Assembly: GCF_001885075.1 (NCBI RefSeq)
Contig: NZ_MODU01000004.1
Location: 806,001-870,000, forward strand
Length of the DNA: 64,000 bases
Origin: Alteromonas sp. V450
Lineage (GTDB): Bacteria > Pseudomonadota > Gammaproteobacteria > Enterobacterales > Alteromonadaceae
Direction of reading: 5' to 3'
Position numbers and translations under genes: made by a program. Position 1 is the first letter of the stretch, and the number at the start of each line of letters is the position of its first letter. Below, in pieces: positions 49,220 through 57,826 of this stretch. Under the pieces are notes generated by a model. That model did no database searches. It saw nothing but the letters and a program-made list of their open reading frames with translations, and had not been told where the DNA came from.

Positions 49220-50528
49220 CACTTACAGTACTATCCTGAATGCACCCCAAATGGATTCAGAATGTCACGCTGAGGGACAGTTAAGTACAAATAGCCCCTT
49301 TTTTACCACCATGCAGGTATTCTTTTTTAGCTGCATAGTCGTTTTGTCAGTATTTGTTGTAGCCAAGCCTGCGGTGGGCAAAACTAACGATGAAGCAGCC
49401 GGCGAAAAAACACCTCTTGTTCGATTTCATGCCTGGGGTGGTAGCGCGCAGGTCAACGGCTATCTTCAGTGGGTAGCCGAGCAAGTTAAGATTCGCTTTA
49501 ACATAGAACTTCAACACGTGAAGCTTGCCGACACTAGCGATGCGGTTTCTCGAGTGCTTGCTGAAAAGGCGGCAGGTAATCACAAGAACGGCAGTGTTGA
49601 CCTTATTTGGATAAACGGTGAAAACTTCGCGGCAATGAAAAAGCACGACCTGCTTAGTGCTTCGTGGGTAGATGAACTTGACAACTTTAGCCTAACTAAT
49701 CCTGATGAAAACCCCGCGGTAACCAAAGACTTTGGTGAGCCTACACTAGGTATGGAGGCGCCTTGGGGGAAAGCGTCTATGGTTTTTTACTACCGTAGCG
49801 CACACTTTTATACGCTAGGGCTAATGGCGCCGAAAACCATTGAAGAGCTTCTACGGTTTAGTCAAAAATCCCCAGGTAGATTTACCTACCCAGTACCTAA
49901 CGATTATTTAGGTATTAGTTTTATTAAGTATGCAGCGCTTGCACTTAATAAAGATAATCGAGGCCTTTTCTATCAGCCAGCGAATGATAAATCGCTCAAT
50001 GCGGTTTTACCGAGTTTGTGGGCGTATCTTGATGCGCTGCATCCTACTATGTGGCAGCAGGGGAAACACATGTTACGGCAAGCCTCCCAACTGCAACGTT
50101 TGGTGGGAACGGGCGAGCTTTCAATGGCCTTCTCTTTTACCGCTTCAGAAATTCCGTCGGCGGTAACTCGCTTTGATTTACCCGAGGACGTACGTACATA
50201 CTCAATGCAAGACGGCAGCTTGGCAAACGTCCACTTTGTAGGGCTTACTTATAATTCAAAGAACAAAGCGGCGGCCAAAACGGTGGTTAACTTCCTACTT
50301 TCACCGCAGGCACAAGCTAAAAAACAGGCGGTAGAGGTGTGGGGAGACGATACAGTGCTTGATCTTGAAAGCCTCTCAGCATCAGACCAAGCGCTTTTCG
50401 TAGAAGACAATATTCACCCGTCGGCGCTGGATAAGTCTCAACCCACCATATTGCTGGCTGAACCTCATTCAAGTTGGACTGATGCATTGCGAGAAGCTTG
50501 GTACGAACGCTACGGAGCACGCTATTAA
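49206..50528 (+). CDS. ynjB: YnjB-like ABC transporter periplasmic substrate-binding protein
   Basis: 440 residues, COG4134-type extracellular binding protein. A long N-terminal extension precedes the hydrophobic signal (about 36-58, VFFFSCIVVLSVFVVAKPAVG). The mature part begins near LVRFHAWGGSAQVNGYLQW and continues with VDLIWINGENFAAMK, a typical binding-protein core. It is related to the putrescine/thiamine/iron type of binding proteins. ATG at 49251 and 49311 are in-frame alternative starts closer to the signal, and none has a strong ribosome-binding site. The order binding protein, permease, ATPase matches E. coli ynjBCD. The substrate is unknown. Confidence 0.88.
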   Translation: MLHSSTYSTILNAPQMDSECHAEGQLSTNSPFFTTMQVFFFSCIVVLSVFVVAKPAVGKTNDEAAGEKTPLVRFHAWGGSAQVNGYLQWVAEQVKIRFNIELQHVKLADTSDAVSRVLAEKAAGNHKNGSVDLIWINGENFAAMKKHDLLSASWVDELDNFSLTNPDENPAVTKDFGEPTLGMEAPWGKASMVFYYRSAHFYTLGLMAPKTIEELLRFSQKSPGRFTYPVPNDYLGISFIKYAALALNKDNRGLFYQPANDKSLNAVLPSLWAYLDALHPTMWQQGKHMLRQASQLQRLVGTGELSMAFSFTASEIPSAVTRFDLPEDVRTYSMQDGSLANVHFVGLTYNSKNKAAAKTVVNFLLSPQAQAKKQAVEVWGDDTVLDLESLSASDQALFVEDNIHPSALDKSQPTILLAEPHSSWTDALREAWYERYGARY

Positions 50529-52273
50529 TGTTTGCTCAGTTTACTCGCGTTGCACGCTGGTGCTTAGTACTTTTACTGTGCGTTCCTGTTTTAGCTGGAT
50601 TGGTTGGTGTGGCATTTCCTGCGTTAGGCTATTTTCCTGCCATTGGTGCCAACACCCTTTCACTCGACGTATTTAAAACGCTCTTTTCTCTTAAAGATAT
50701 TTGGCAGATGGTGTGGCTTTCACTTTTTACTGGGGTGGGGTCCACATTGCTGGCGATAGCTGGCGCGTTTTTATTATTAGCGTCATTTTATCAATCGAAT
50801 TGGCTTAACAAAATCCAAGGCTTATTGAGCCCGTTTCTTGTTTTTCCACACGCCGGCGCAGCCATTGCCTTGCTATTTGTATTCAGCCCGTCAGGCGTAT
50901 TTGCTCGGATAGCTGCAGTTGGAACGAACGCTGCCATTCCTGGTGCTGGCGACGCTTTTTTCCCAAATGATCCTTGGGGGCTAAGTGTACTGCTGGCGTT
51001 AAGCTTAAAAGAACTGCCGTTTATTATTTTAATGGCGCTTAGCGTAATGTCCCAGCCGTTAGTCAAAAGTAAGCTTTCTGGTTATATCAAAGTTGGCACG
51101 GCGCTAGGCTATTCGCCTGTAGCAACCTTTTTTAAGCTTGTGATGCCCGTTGTCTTTGCACAAATCAAATTACCTATTTTAGCGGTGTTGGTTTTCGCCA
51201 CCTCTAATGTGGAAATTCCACTTATATTAGGGGGGAATAATCCCAGCACGTTGGCCGTAGCGATTATGCATTGGTTTAATCATATCGATTTATCTATGCG
51301 CTTATTAGCGAGCAGTGCCGCTGTACTCCAGGTTGCAGTTAGTGGGGGGGCTTTACTTCTGTTGTTAGGCGCCGAGCGCGTAGTTATATATGTGGGAAGG
51401 AAAAGGCTTGCGAAAGGAAATAGGCGCTTTTTTGATAGTTTTGTGCATGGCGCAGCCCATGGTACTGTTGCGCTATACATTGCTTTGATAGGCGCTGTAA
51501 TTTACTCGGTGCTCATGTACTCAATTGCCAAGCAGTGGGCGTATCCTGATCTTTTCCCAGAAGGTACAACGTTATTGCATTGGCGAACAGCGGTTGAAAC
51601 TCTCGCGACACCACTTTCCAATAGTTTATTGCTGGGCATACTGGTAAGTACATCGGCAATAGCTCTGGTGTTATTTACTCTTGAGAGCGAACACCTTAAA
51701 CCCGTAGGTAAAAATGCTGAAAGGGCGTTTTCTGTCTCGTTGTTTTTGCCGCTATTGGTCCCTGGTGTGGCTTTTTTATATGGCCTGGTTTGGTTCCAGC
51801 AACTCGTGCTGCAAGACGCTGTTTGGTTTCACACCTACATTGCTCATATGGTTTATGTGGTGCCCTACGTGTTTTTGTCTATGGCGGTAGCCTATCGCAA
51901 ATTCGACATACGATACGCCATGGTTGCACAAAGTTTAGGAAAAACGCCCTGGCAAGTGTTCTACCATGTTAAGTTGCCATCTCTGTTTTCGGCCATTATG
52001 GTGGCTTGGGCGCTGGGGCTTGCCATTAGCTTCAGCCAGTACTTACCTACGTTACTGGCCTCGGGGGGCACTATTGCCACTATCACTACAGAAGCCGTTG
52101 CCTCAGTGTCGGGAAGCAGTACGCGCTTAACAGCGGTATTTGTTATTATCCAAGCGATTATGCCGTTGGTTGGCTTTTTGATGGCGTGGTATCTACCTGC
52201 CGCATTGGTAAAACCGAGTGACAAGGTGCGTAGTTTAAAGAAAAAGAGTAGAGCAGTATTACATGGCGCTTAG
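50528..52273 (+). CDS. ynjC: YnjC-like ABC transporter permease, duplicated
   Basis: About 581 residues with two copies of a binding-protein-dependent permease domain (about 35-260 and 290-570), twelve or so transmembrane helices. Each half has an EAA-type loop, such as SGYIKVGTALGYSPVATFFKLVMP and AMVAQSLGKTPWQVFYHVKLP. One polypeptide thus does the job of two permease subunits, as in YnjC. The start is ATG 50528, overlapping the ynjB stop as TAATG, with GGAG 11 bases upstream; the frame is open 10 codons further. It overlaps ynjD by 11 bases. Confidence 0.9.
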   Translation: MFAQFTRVARWCLVLLLCVPVLAGLVGVAFPALGYFPAIGANTLSLDVFKTLFSLKDIWQMVWLSLFTGVGSTLLAIAGAFLLLASFYQSNWLNKIQGLLSPFLVFPHAGAAIALLFVFSPSGVFARIAAVGTNAAIPGAGDAFFPNDPWGLSVLLALSLKELPFIILMALSVMSQPLVKSKLSGYIKVGTALGYSPVATFFKLVMPVVFAQIKLPILAVLVFATSNVEIPLILGGNNPSTLAVAIMHWFNHIDLSMRLLASSAAVLQVAVSGGALLLLLGAERVVIYVGRKRLAKGNRRFFDSFVHGAAHGTVALYIALIGAVIYSVLMYSIAKQWAYPDLFPEGTTLLHWRTAVETLATPLSNSLLLGILVSTSAIALVLFTLESEHLKPVGKNAERAFSVSLFLPLLVPGVAFLYGLVWFQQLVLQDAVWFHTYIAHMVYVVPYVFLSMAVAYRKFDIRYAMVAQSLGKTPWQVFYHVKLPSLFSAIMVAWALGLAISFSQYLPTLLASGGTIATITTEAVASVSGSSTRLTAVFVIIQAIMPLVGFLMAWYLPAALVKPSDKVRSLKKKSRAVLHGA

Positions 52274-52901
52274 TTTAGAAAGTCTGGTGATTTCTCGTGC
52301 ACAAAGCACGCTGTTAAAGGTGGACGCATGTGTAAAAAACGGTGAAATTTTAACGGTAATGGGGCCAAGTGGCGCCGGTAAGTCTACCTTGCTTCAGGCA
52401 ATAAGCGGCCAACTTCATGGGCCGTTCAGTTTGAGCGGTGTAATTAAAGTTAACGGGGTTGTAGTAAACGATAAAGCAGCTCATTTGCGTAAAGTAGGCA
52501 TTATGTTTCAAGACGCCTTGCTCTTTGAGCACATGACGGTAGCTGAAAACATTGCCTTCGCCATGCCTTCAGACAGTCACGCTAACCGAAAAGCTAAAAT
52601 GGTGGCTATCGATGAAATGCTTAGCGCTGTCGACTTGAAGGGCATAGGGGAACGGGCAGTCACGTCATTGTCAGGCGGGCAGCAATCCCGTGTTTCTCTG
52701 CTAAGAACGCTTGCCTCTGAGCCTGACGTAGTATTATTAGACGAGCCATTTAGCAAGCTAGATTCTGCCCTTCGTGAGCAAATTCGAAGCTGGACATTCG
52801 CGCAGCTTAAAGCGCGAAACATTCCGGCAGTTCTTGTAACACACGACAACGAGGACGCCCTTGCAGCCGGCGGTCAAATCATAGAGCTATCATCATGCTA
52901 G
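52263..52901 (+). CDS. ynjD: YnjD-like ABC transporter ATP-binding protein
   Basis: A 212-residue ATPase. Walker A GPSGAGKST lies at 36, the Q-loop is MFQDALLF, the signature LSGGQQSRVSLLRTLA lies near 138, Walker B is VVLLDEPFSKLD, and the switch histidine is in LVTHDNEDA. It energises the YnjC permease. It overlaps genes on both sides (11 bases with ynjC and 7 bases with the next gene), so the whole transporter is translationally coupled. Confidence 0.93.
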   Translation: MALSLESLVISRAQSTLLKVDACVKNGEILTVMGPSGAGKSTLLQAISGQLHGPFSLSGVIKVNGVVVNDKAAHLRKVGIMFQDALLFEHMTVAENIAFAMPSDSHANRKAKMVAIDEMLSAVDLKGIGERAVTSLSGGQQSRVSLLRTLASEPDVVLLDEPFSKLDSALREQIRSWTFAQLKARNIPAVLVTHDNEDALAAGGQIIELSSC

Positions 52902-53524
52902 ACGCGAAAATTACCCCCTTTATTAAACCGCTATTAAAGCCTTTGATCACAACACTGGATGCAATAGGCATCAGCCCGAATCAAGTTACGGTGGCAGGCT
53001 TTATTATAGGTATTTTCGCTGTCCCCTTTATTATTCTTAACTGGTGGAATATGGCGCTAGGCTGCATCATATTAAATCGCATATTTGACGGCATAGACGG
53101 TGAACTGGCGCGCTATCAACAAAGTAGCAGCAGTGCGGGTGGTTTTTTGGATATTTGCTTAGACTTTCTTTTCTATGCATCTATCCCTCTAGCATTTGGT
53201 ATTGCCAACCCTGAAGAGTGGGGTATACCAGCAATGGTACTGTTAGCTACCTTTATTGGCACCGGCAGCAGCTTTCTGGCGTTTGCTATTGCCGCAGAGA
53301 AGTTTCAAATAGACAGGCCTCAGTTCGCTAACAAAAGTTTTTACTATATGCAGGGGTTAACGGAAGGTACTGAAACCATTTTAGTGTTTTTGGCGTTCTG
53401 CATATGGCCGCAGTATTTTGCAATGTTAGCGTACGTGTTTGCAGCAGCCTGTGCGGTAACCGTGGTAACGCGCATAGCTGGGGGCTTTTCTACGCTTGAT
53501 AAGGTAGAGCGCGACGCAGCATAG
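52895..53524 (+). CDS. ynjF: YnjF-like CDP-alcohol phosphatidyltransferase
   Basis: 209 residues, an integral membrane enzyme. The full family signature is present within FDGIDGELARY through FLDICLD: D-G-x2-A-R, eight residues, G-x3-D-x3-D. Such enzymes transfer a phosphatidyl group from CDP-diacylglycerol to an alcohol acceptor. The acceptor is unknown, as it is for E. coli YnjF, which also lies at the end of the ynj transporter locus. It overlaps ynjD by 7 bases and is the last gene of the operon. No clear terminator follows. Confidence 0.92.
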   Translation: MLDAKITPFIKPLLKPLITTLDAIGISPNQVTVAGFIIGIFAVPFIILNWWNMALGCIILNRIFDGIDGELARYQQSSSSAGGFLDICLDFLFYASIPLAFGIANPEEWGIPAMVLLATFIGTGSSFLAFAIAAEKFQIDRPQFANKSFYYMQGLTEGTETILVFLAFCIWPQYFAMLAYVFAAACAVTVVTRIAGGFSTLDKVERDAA

Positions 53525-53649
53525 TTTACAGGCATTGCGCGTGTTACCGCGTATAATTGATAGAGACCGATTTTATAATACTTACAGTGGCTAGACTATT
53601 AACAGAAATAAGCAGAAAAAGGTGTGATACGTGATAAGGGTAATTTGCG

Positions 53650-54519
53650 GTGGATAATACCTCGTTCATTCGTTTAAGCGTGTTTCTTGGCATCTTTGTA
53701 CTGATGGCCGTGCTTGAAGCATTGTTGCCAGCGCGTAAAGCCGTGCTTGATAGAAAAACACGTTGGGTAGGTAACTTGTCCATGGTGGTGATGGGGGCGT
53801 TAGTTTCGCGTATTTTGCTTCCGGCCACCTTGGTTGGCGTGTCTTCGTGGGCCCAGCAAAAAGGCATAGGTGTATTCAACGTTTTATTGGATGCCGTGCC
53901 GGCTGATGATTCAAGCTCTAGTCAACTTCTAAACAGTGGTGAGCCTCTCAATGCTTCTTCAACGTATCTTGTCCACATCGTCATAGTAACGGTAAGCGTT
54001 TTATTACTCGATATGCTTATATATTGGCAGCATCGGCTTTTTCACACGGTGCCTATGTTGTGGCGCTTTCATAAAATGCATCACGCCGACAGCCATGTCG
54101 ATACCACTACTGGTCTTCGCTTTCATCCAGTTGAAATTGCTATGAGTTTGGGTATTAAAGTCGCGGCGATAGTGATACTGGGCGTGCCTGCTGTTGCTAT
54201 TGTTATCTTTGAAGTGGCACTCAATGGCTTTGCCATTTTTAATCATGCCAATATTAGGCTGCCGCAAAAATGGGATGACAGAATTGGTCTTGTGTTAATT
54301 ACCCAACGCTTACATCGCATTCACCATAGCCAGGCTAAAAGTGAATCGAATTCAAACTATGGGTTTAGCGTATCGTGGTGGGATAGGCTGTTTAATAGTT
54401 TTACGCCTCGCGCCGCGTTTAGCGATGAAACCTTACCCATTGGCCAAAAAGACGTGCCGGCCAAAAGAGAAAACGCGTCTATAAAAGCGCTGTTGCTACA
54501 ACCATTTAGATCACAATAG
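53650..54519 (+). CDS. Sterol-desaturase/fatty-acid-hydroxylase-family protein
   Basis: 289 residues, a di-iron membrane hydroxylase. The eight-histidine set is visible: WQHRLFH, FHKMHHAD, RFHP and HRIHHSQ. Two or more transmembrane helices precede it (about 5-25, 45-70, 105-125) and one follows the second box. GTG 53650 with AAGGG 13 bases upstream is the chosen start. It may hydroxylate or desaturate a lipid or hopanoid/sterol-like substrate. It lies 125 bases after the ynj-type operon with no terminator seen between, so weak co-transcription is possible. Confidence 0.88.
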   Translation: MDNTSFIRLSVFLGIFVLMAVLEALLPARKAVLDRKTRWVGNLSMVVMGALVSRILLPATLVGVSSWAQQKGIGVFNVLLDAVPADDSSSSQLLNSGEPLNASSTYLVHIVIVTVSVLLLDMLIYWQHRLFHTVPMLWRFHKMHHADSHVDTTTGLRFHPVEIAMSLGIKVAAIVILGVPAVAIVIFEVALNGFAIFNHANIRLPQKWDDRIGLVLITQRLHRIHHSQAKSESNSNYGFSVSWWDRLFNSFTPRAAFSDETLPIGQKDVPAKRENASIKALLLQPFRSQ

Positions 54520-54565
54520 CGCTTACGTCTTTTGGAAGGGGTGGCGGGGAGACAGCTGCTATTCG

Positions 54566-55339
54566 CTAACTGCATCCAAGCTGCGGTGCCAGACCACCTA
54601 TCGTACTCTCAACGATAACCTCATTTTCGTCAGAAAGCACGGGCATGATATTCAGGCCTGTTCTTGCTTCAACCTCGTCAATAGTGACCTGTGTTGTGCA
54701 ATAGTCATCACTGCGCGCAGCACTTTGCTGCATGATAAAAGCAGAGGCTTCTATTAGACCGTTTATTTCAGTAACAATAACTTTAAAGTAGCCGCTGGGA
54801 ACGTTGTGCATTTCATCGGCGTCAGGAAGTGACGCGAAGAACCATTCATATAAGGGGCCTGATACTACATACACATCCCGGCCGGTTCTTACAAAACTGC
54901 GTACGGCGTTTTCTAATTTTACCCATGGGCCTTGGTTTAAATCAGAGTCTTGCGGCGTAATGTTTGAGAGGTAATTAAGCTCTCGCCAATCGGGTGAATT
55001 GCTGAATGAAGCAAGGGGGACTTGGTGACCTCTGTCGGTACCTATACCTCGCCACGCACCTTTATAATCATTGGGCTCGAGAGTACTTTCTTCACTGAGT
55101 TCAGGGTCGGCTTTCCAATTACGACTTCTAGACGGGCCATCGATAGTGTCAGGCGTAACGTGATACGCCACCCAATTAGCAAATTTCGTTTGTGGGTTAT
55201 TATTTAGCGTATATAAAGAGCGGGTAATAGTTTGACCATTTAAACCGATAGGGCAACTGAAAACGCAGTTTTCTGCAACAGCACTAAAGGCAGAAAAAAC
55301 GAAGGATACAGCAAGAGAAACAGCAACAAGTCTCTTCAT
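54566..55339 (-). CDS. Secreted DNA/RNA non-specific endonuclease
   Basis: 257 residues. A signal peptide (1-22, ending AVAE) is followed by the nuclease domain (about 50-240). The catalytic DRGH is in GTDRGHQVPLASF, and the metal asparagine and glutamate are in NLNQGPWVKLEN. Cysteines pair at both ends (CVFSC and the C-terminal LGCS), as in the Serratia/NucA type of periplasmic or extracellular nuclease. It hydrolyses single- and double-stranded DNA and RNA with Mg2+. A LexA-type palindrome lies 34 bases upstream of ATG 55339, suggesting damage-inducible expression. Confidence 0.93.
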   Translation of the reverse strand: MKRLVAVSLAVSFVFSAFSAVAENCVFSCPIGLNGQTITRSLYTLNNNPQTKFANWVAYHVTPDTIDGPSRSRNWKADPELSEESTLEPNDYKGAWRGIGTDRGHQVPLASFSNSPDWRELNYLSNITPQDSDLNQGPWVKLENAVRSFVRTGRDVYVVSGPLYEWFFASLPDADEMHNVPSGYFKVIVTEINGLIEASAFIMQQSAARSDDYCTTQVTIDEVEARTGLNIMPVLSDENEVIVESTIGGLAPQLGCS

Positions 55340-55372
55340 GAATTTTTACTCTATTCGAACAAGATTATTTTC

Positions 55373-55388
55373 CTGTACTTAAGTACAG
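55373..55388. promoter_or_regulatory. Putative LexA (SOS) box
   Basis: CTGTACTTAAGTACAG is a perfect 16-base palindrome of the form CTGT-N8-ACAG, the gammaproteobacterial LexA consensus. It lies 34 bases upstream of the secreted nuclease start, a normal position for an operator overlapping a promoter. Confidence 0.65.
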
Positions 55389-55491
55389 TTTTATAATTTC
55401 ACGAATAGTACGCAAAAACTACGATAAAACAAGTGGTTGTAGCCTAAAGTAGGGGCTTGTTACCTCGGTTTCTCATGGCGGTTAATAATAG

Positions 55492-56067
55492 CTACATCAT
55501 GGCAAGCGCCTTAAACACTAAATATCCAGTGCCCAACTGAAGCAGCATACCAATAATAAGAAAGACGCCGTCACGATTCGTTATACCAAGCGCGGTAATA
55601 CATAACGCAAAAGCGGGTACTGCAACCGCAAAAGGCAACACTTCTAACGGGATCATACAAAGTGCAGCTATGGCACAATATGCAGCAATAAAATTTTTAG
55701 ATGGGGAATGGGAAAGAAACGTTACCCTGGGCTTTAGCAGCTTTTCAGTTTTTTGTGCATAAGGTTTAGCTTTTTCAACGGCACTTTCTAGTTTCTGTGT
55801 GGACACTTCTTTATTTTTAATAAACGCGGGTAGCCACGGACTGGTTTTTCCTATTGCGACTTGTGTACATATAAAAAATAAGGTGATGCCACACAAAGTA
55901 GGCACGCCTGGGATGGCGCCTGTAGGAAGTAGTGCAATAAGAGCGGGGATCAGCAACAATGGACCAAAGCCCCTGTCTTCGAAGCGTTCTATGACCTCAC
56001 CTAGTGACGTAGTGTCATCACTCTTGCTGTACATGTTATCCATTAATTCAACAATTGAATTTCCCAT
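55492..56067 (-). CDS. ExoD-family exopolysaccharide synthesis protein
   Basis: A 191-residue membrane protein. FEDRGFGPLLLIPALIALLPTGAIPGVPT is the characteristic ExoD start, followed by further helices (about 55-75, 120-145, 150-190). ExoD is named from Rhizobium, where it affects exopolysaccharide and alkali tolerance; its molecular activity is unknown. The C-terminal tail is short. It is a single gene, read away from the GAF-GGDEF gene. Confidence 0.85.
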   Translation of the reverse strand: MGNSIVELMDNMYSKSDDTTSLGEVIERFEDRGFGPLLLIPALIALLPTGAIPGVPTLCGITLFFICTQVAIGKTSPWLPAFIKNKEVSTQKLESAVEKAKPYAQKTEKLLKPRVTFLSHSPSKNFIAAYCAIAALCMIPLEVLPFAVAVPAFALCITALGITNRDGVFLIIGMLLQLGTGYLVFKALAMM

Positions 56068-56217
56068 ATTCGTCTACTCATTCCAATTTAACGGTAGCTA
56101 TAACTATCATTACGCTTTTCCCTTAAATAAGTTTAATGAAATGCCGGTGCACGTCGTGGGATAAATAGAATTTTCACTAGTGAGAGATTAACTGCTACAT
56201 TTACTGAATAGCAGTTC

Positions 56218-57717
56218 GTGAGATTTAAATTGAATACGACAGATATACTTTCCATTCTGAGACAAATGCCTTCGAGCATCTTATTCAAATGCCCAGAGTC
56301 CGCCAGCATTCATGTAAGTAAGGGCTTTGAACGGGATTTCGGGATACGACAATCTGATTCTGTTGATACACATTCTTTTATTTTTTTTGACCTCGAAACA
56401 AAGGAAATGATTTCCCCAAGTAATTCGCCATTTATGCGTGCAGAAAAGGGGCAGGCAGTAGCGCAGCACTACAGACTTCAAACAGGTTCTAGAACCATGA
56501 ACTGCTTTGTTGAAAGTGGTGTGGTAACCACTCCTGTGGGGGAATGGGTTGTGTTACAGATTAAAACGAATTTTACGGCATTATTTAGCGAGAACAGTAA
56601 AAGTTCAGCGGTAAGCAAGCATATAGCGTTTAATCAGCTTCTCACTAATTTTTCATCAAAACTAATTACAGCCAGTGTTCATGAACTCGATGGCATTATC
56701 GACCGAGCTTTGGCTGCCTTAGGTAAGTTCTGTGATGTAGATAGATGCTACCTTTTTGAGTTTAGCGATAATGGTGAATATATGTCTAATACCCACGAAT
56801 GGGTTGCGGCAGGTGTAACGCCTTTTATTGATGAACTTCAGAACATGCCAGTCAGTTCGCTACCCTTTTTCATTTCCCATATTTCTAATGGAATGTTTAA
56901 AGTTGATGATGTGACGACGCTTCCTGAAGAGGCTGCCGCGGAAAAACTTGTTTTCGAAGAAGAGAGAATTTTCTCTATTTTGTGTGTCCGTATTATGGTG
57001 GACGATACCATTTATGGTTTCATTGGTTGTGACATTATAGGCAGTCCATACTCATGGAACGCGTTTGATATTGAATATTTGCGTCGAATAGGCGAGATGC
57101 TTGGTAATACATTACAAAGTCTACACAACCGAAAAGCACTTCAAAAAGCGCAAACCGATCTGCTTGAAGCTAATAAGCAACTAGAACGTTTAGCGAATAT
57201 TGATGGCTTAACAGGGATTGCGAACAGAAGGTTGTTTGACAATACGTTGCGGCGAGATGTGGAGCGATGTGAAGAACAAGGCTTGGCGCTAAGCTTACTG
57301 CTTATTGACGTGGATTTGTTCAAGCAGTTTAACGATGCTTATGGTCACGTGGCTGGCGATGCGGCATTACAAAAAATTGCCGATACATTAACTAATAGCT
57401 GCTTAGGTAGTGACGATCTAGTTGCCCGCTATGGCGGTGAAGAATTTGCCGTTATTTTACCTAATACTCGACTTGATGAACTCCACGCTATCGCTGCACG
57501 AATTATTCGTAACGTTAAGTTTCTAGATATCCCACATCGGGCGTCGGACTATGACGGTAAACTTACGGTAAGTATCGGTATGGCGTGTATGGAGCTGAAT
57601 CCATCACGCCATGATGCTGCTCCGCAAAGCAAAGAGATCGCTTTGTCGCTGGTTCAACAGGCAGACAAAGCCCTTTATCAAGCCAAAGCGTCTGGAAGAA
57701 ACTGCGCTAAGCTTTAG
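56218..57717 (+). CDS. GAF-GGDEF diguanylate cyclase
   Basis: 499 residues, cytoplasmic. An N-terminal PAS-like segment (about 1-125) is followed by a GAF domain (about 140-305, with VDRCYLFEFSDNG) and a C-terminal GGDEF domain (about 330-499) with the active form GGEEF near 406. The residue four positions before the upstream aspartate is glycine, so the RxxD inhibitory site is missing and product feedback is unlikely. The start is GTG 56218 with only a weak ribosome-binding site. It is not next to other c-di-GMP genes. Confidence 0.9.
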   Translation: MRFKLNTTDILSILRQMPSSILFKCPESASIHVSKGFERDFGIRQSDSVDTHSFIFFDLETKEMISPSNSPFMRAEKGQAVAQHYRLQTGSRTMNCFVESGVVTTPVGEWVVLQIKTNFTALFSENSKSSAVSKHIAFNQLLTNFSSKLITASVHELDGIIDRALAALGKFCDVDRCYLFEFSDNGEYMSNTHEWVAAGVTPFIDELQNMPVSSLPFFISHISNGMFKVDDVTTLPEEAAAEKLVFEEERIFSILCVRIMVDDTIYGFIGCDIIGSPYSWNAFDIEYLRRIGEMLGNTLQSLHNRKALQKAQTDLLEANKQLERLANIDGLTGIANRRLFDNTLRRDVERCEEQGLALSLLLIDVDLFKQFNDAYGHVAGDAALQKIADTLTNSCLGSDDLVARYGGEEFAVILPNTRLDELHAIAARIIRNVKFLDIPHRASDYDGKLTVSIGMACMELNPSRHDAAPQSKEIALSLVQQADKALYQAKASGRNCAKL

Positions 57718-57826
57718 TCCGTATGAACGTTAAACTCTTACATTTTACCTCACACTTTTGTTTAGCGCAGTCCGGCTCCAAGACACTTACCATGTAAATA
57801 ACGTTAGCGAAGTTGAACCTATCGTA

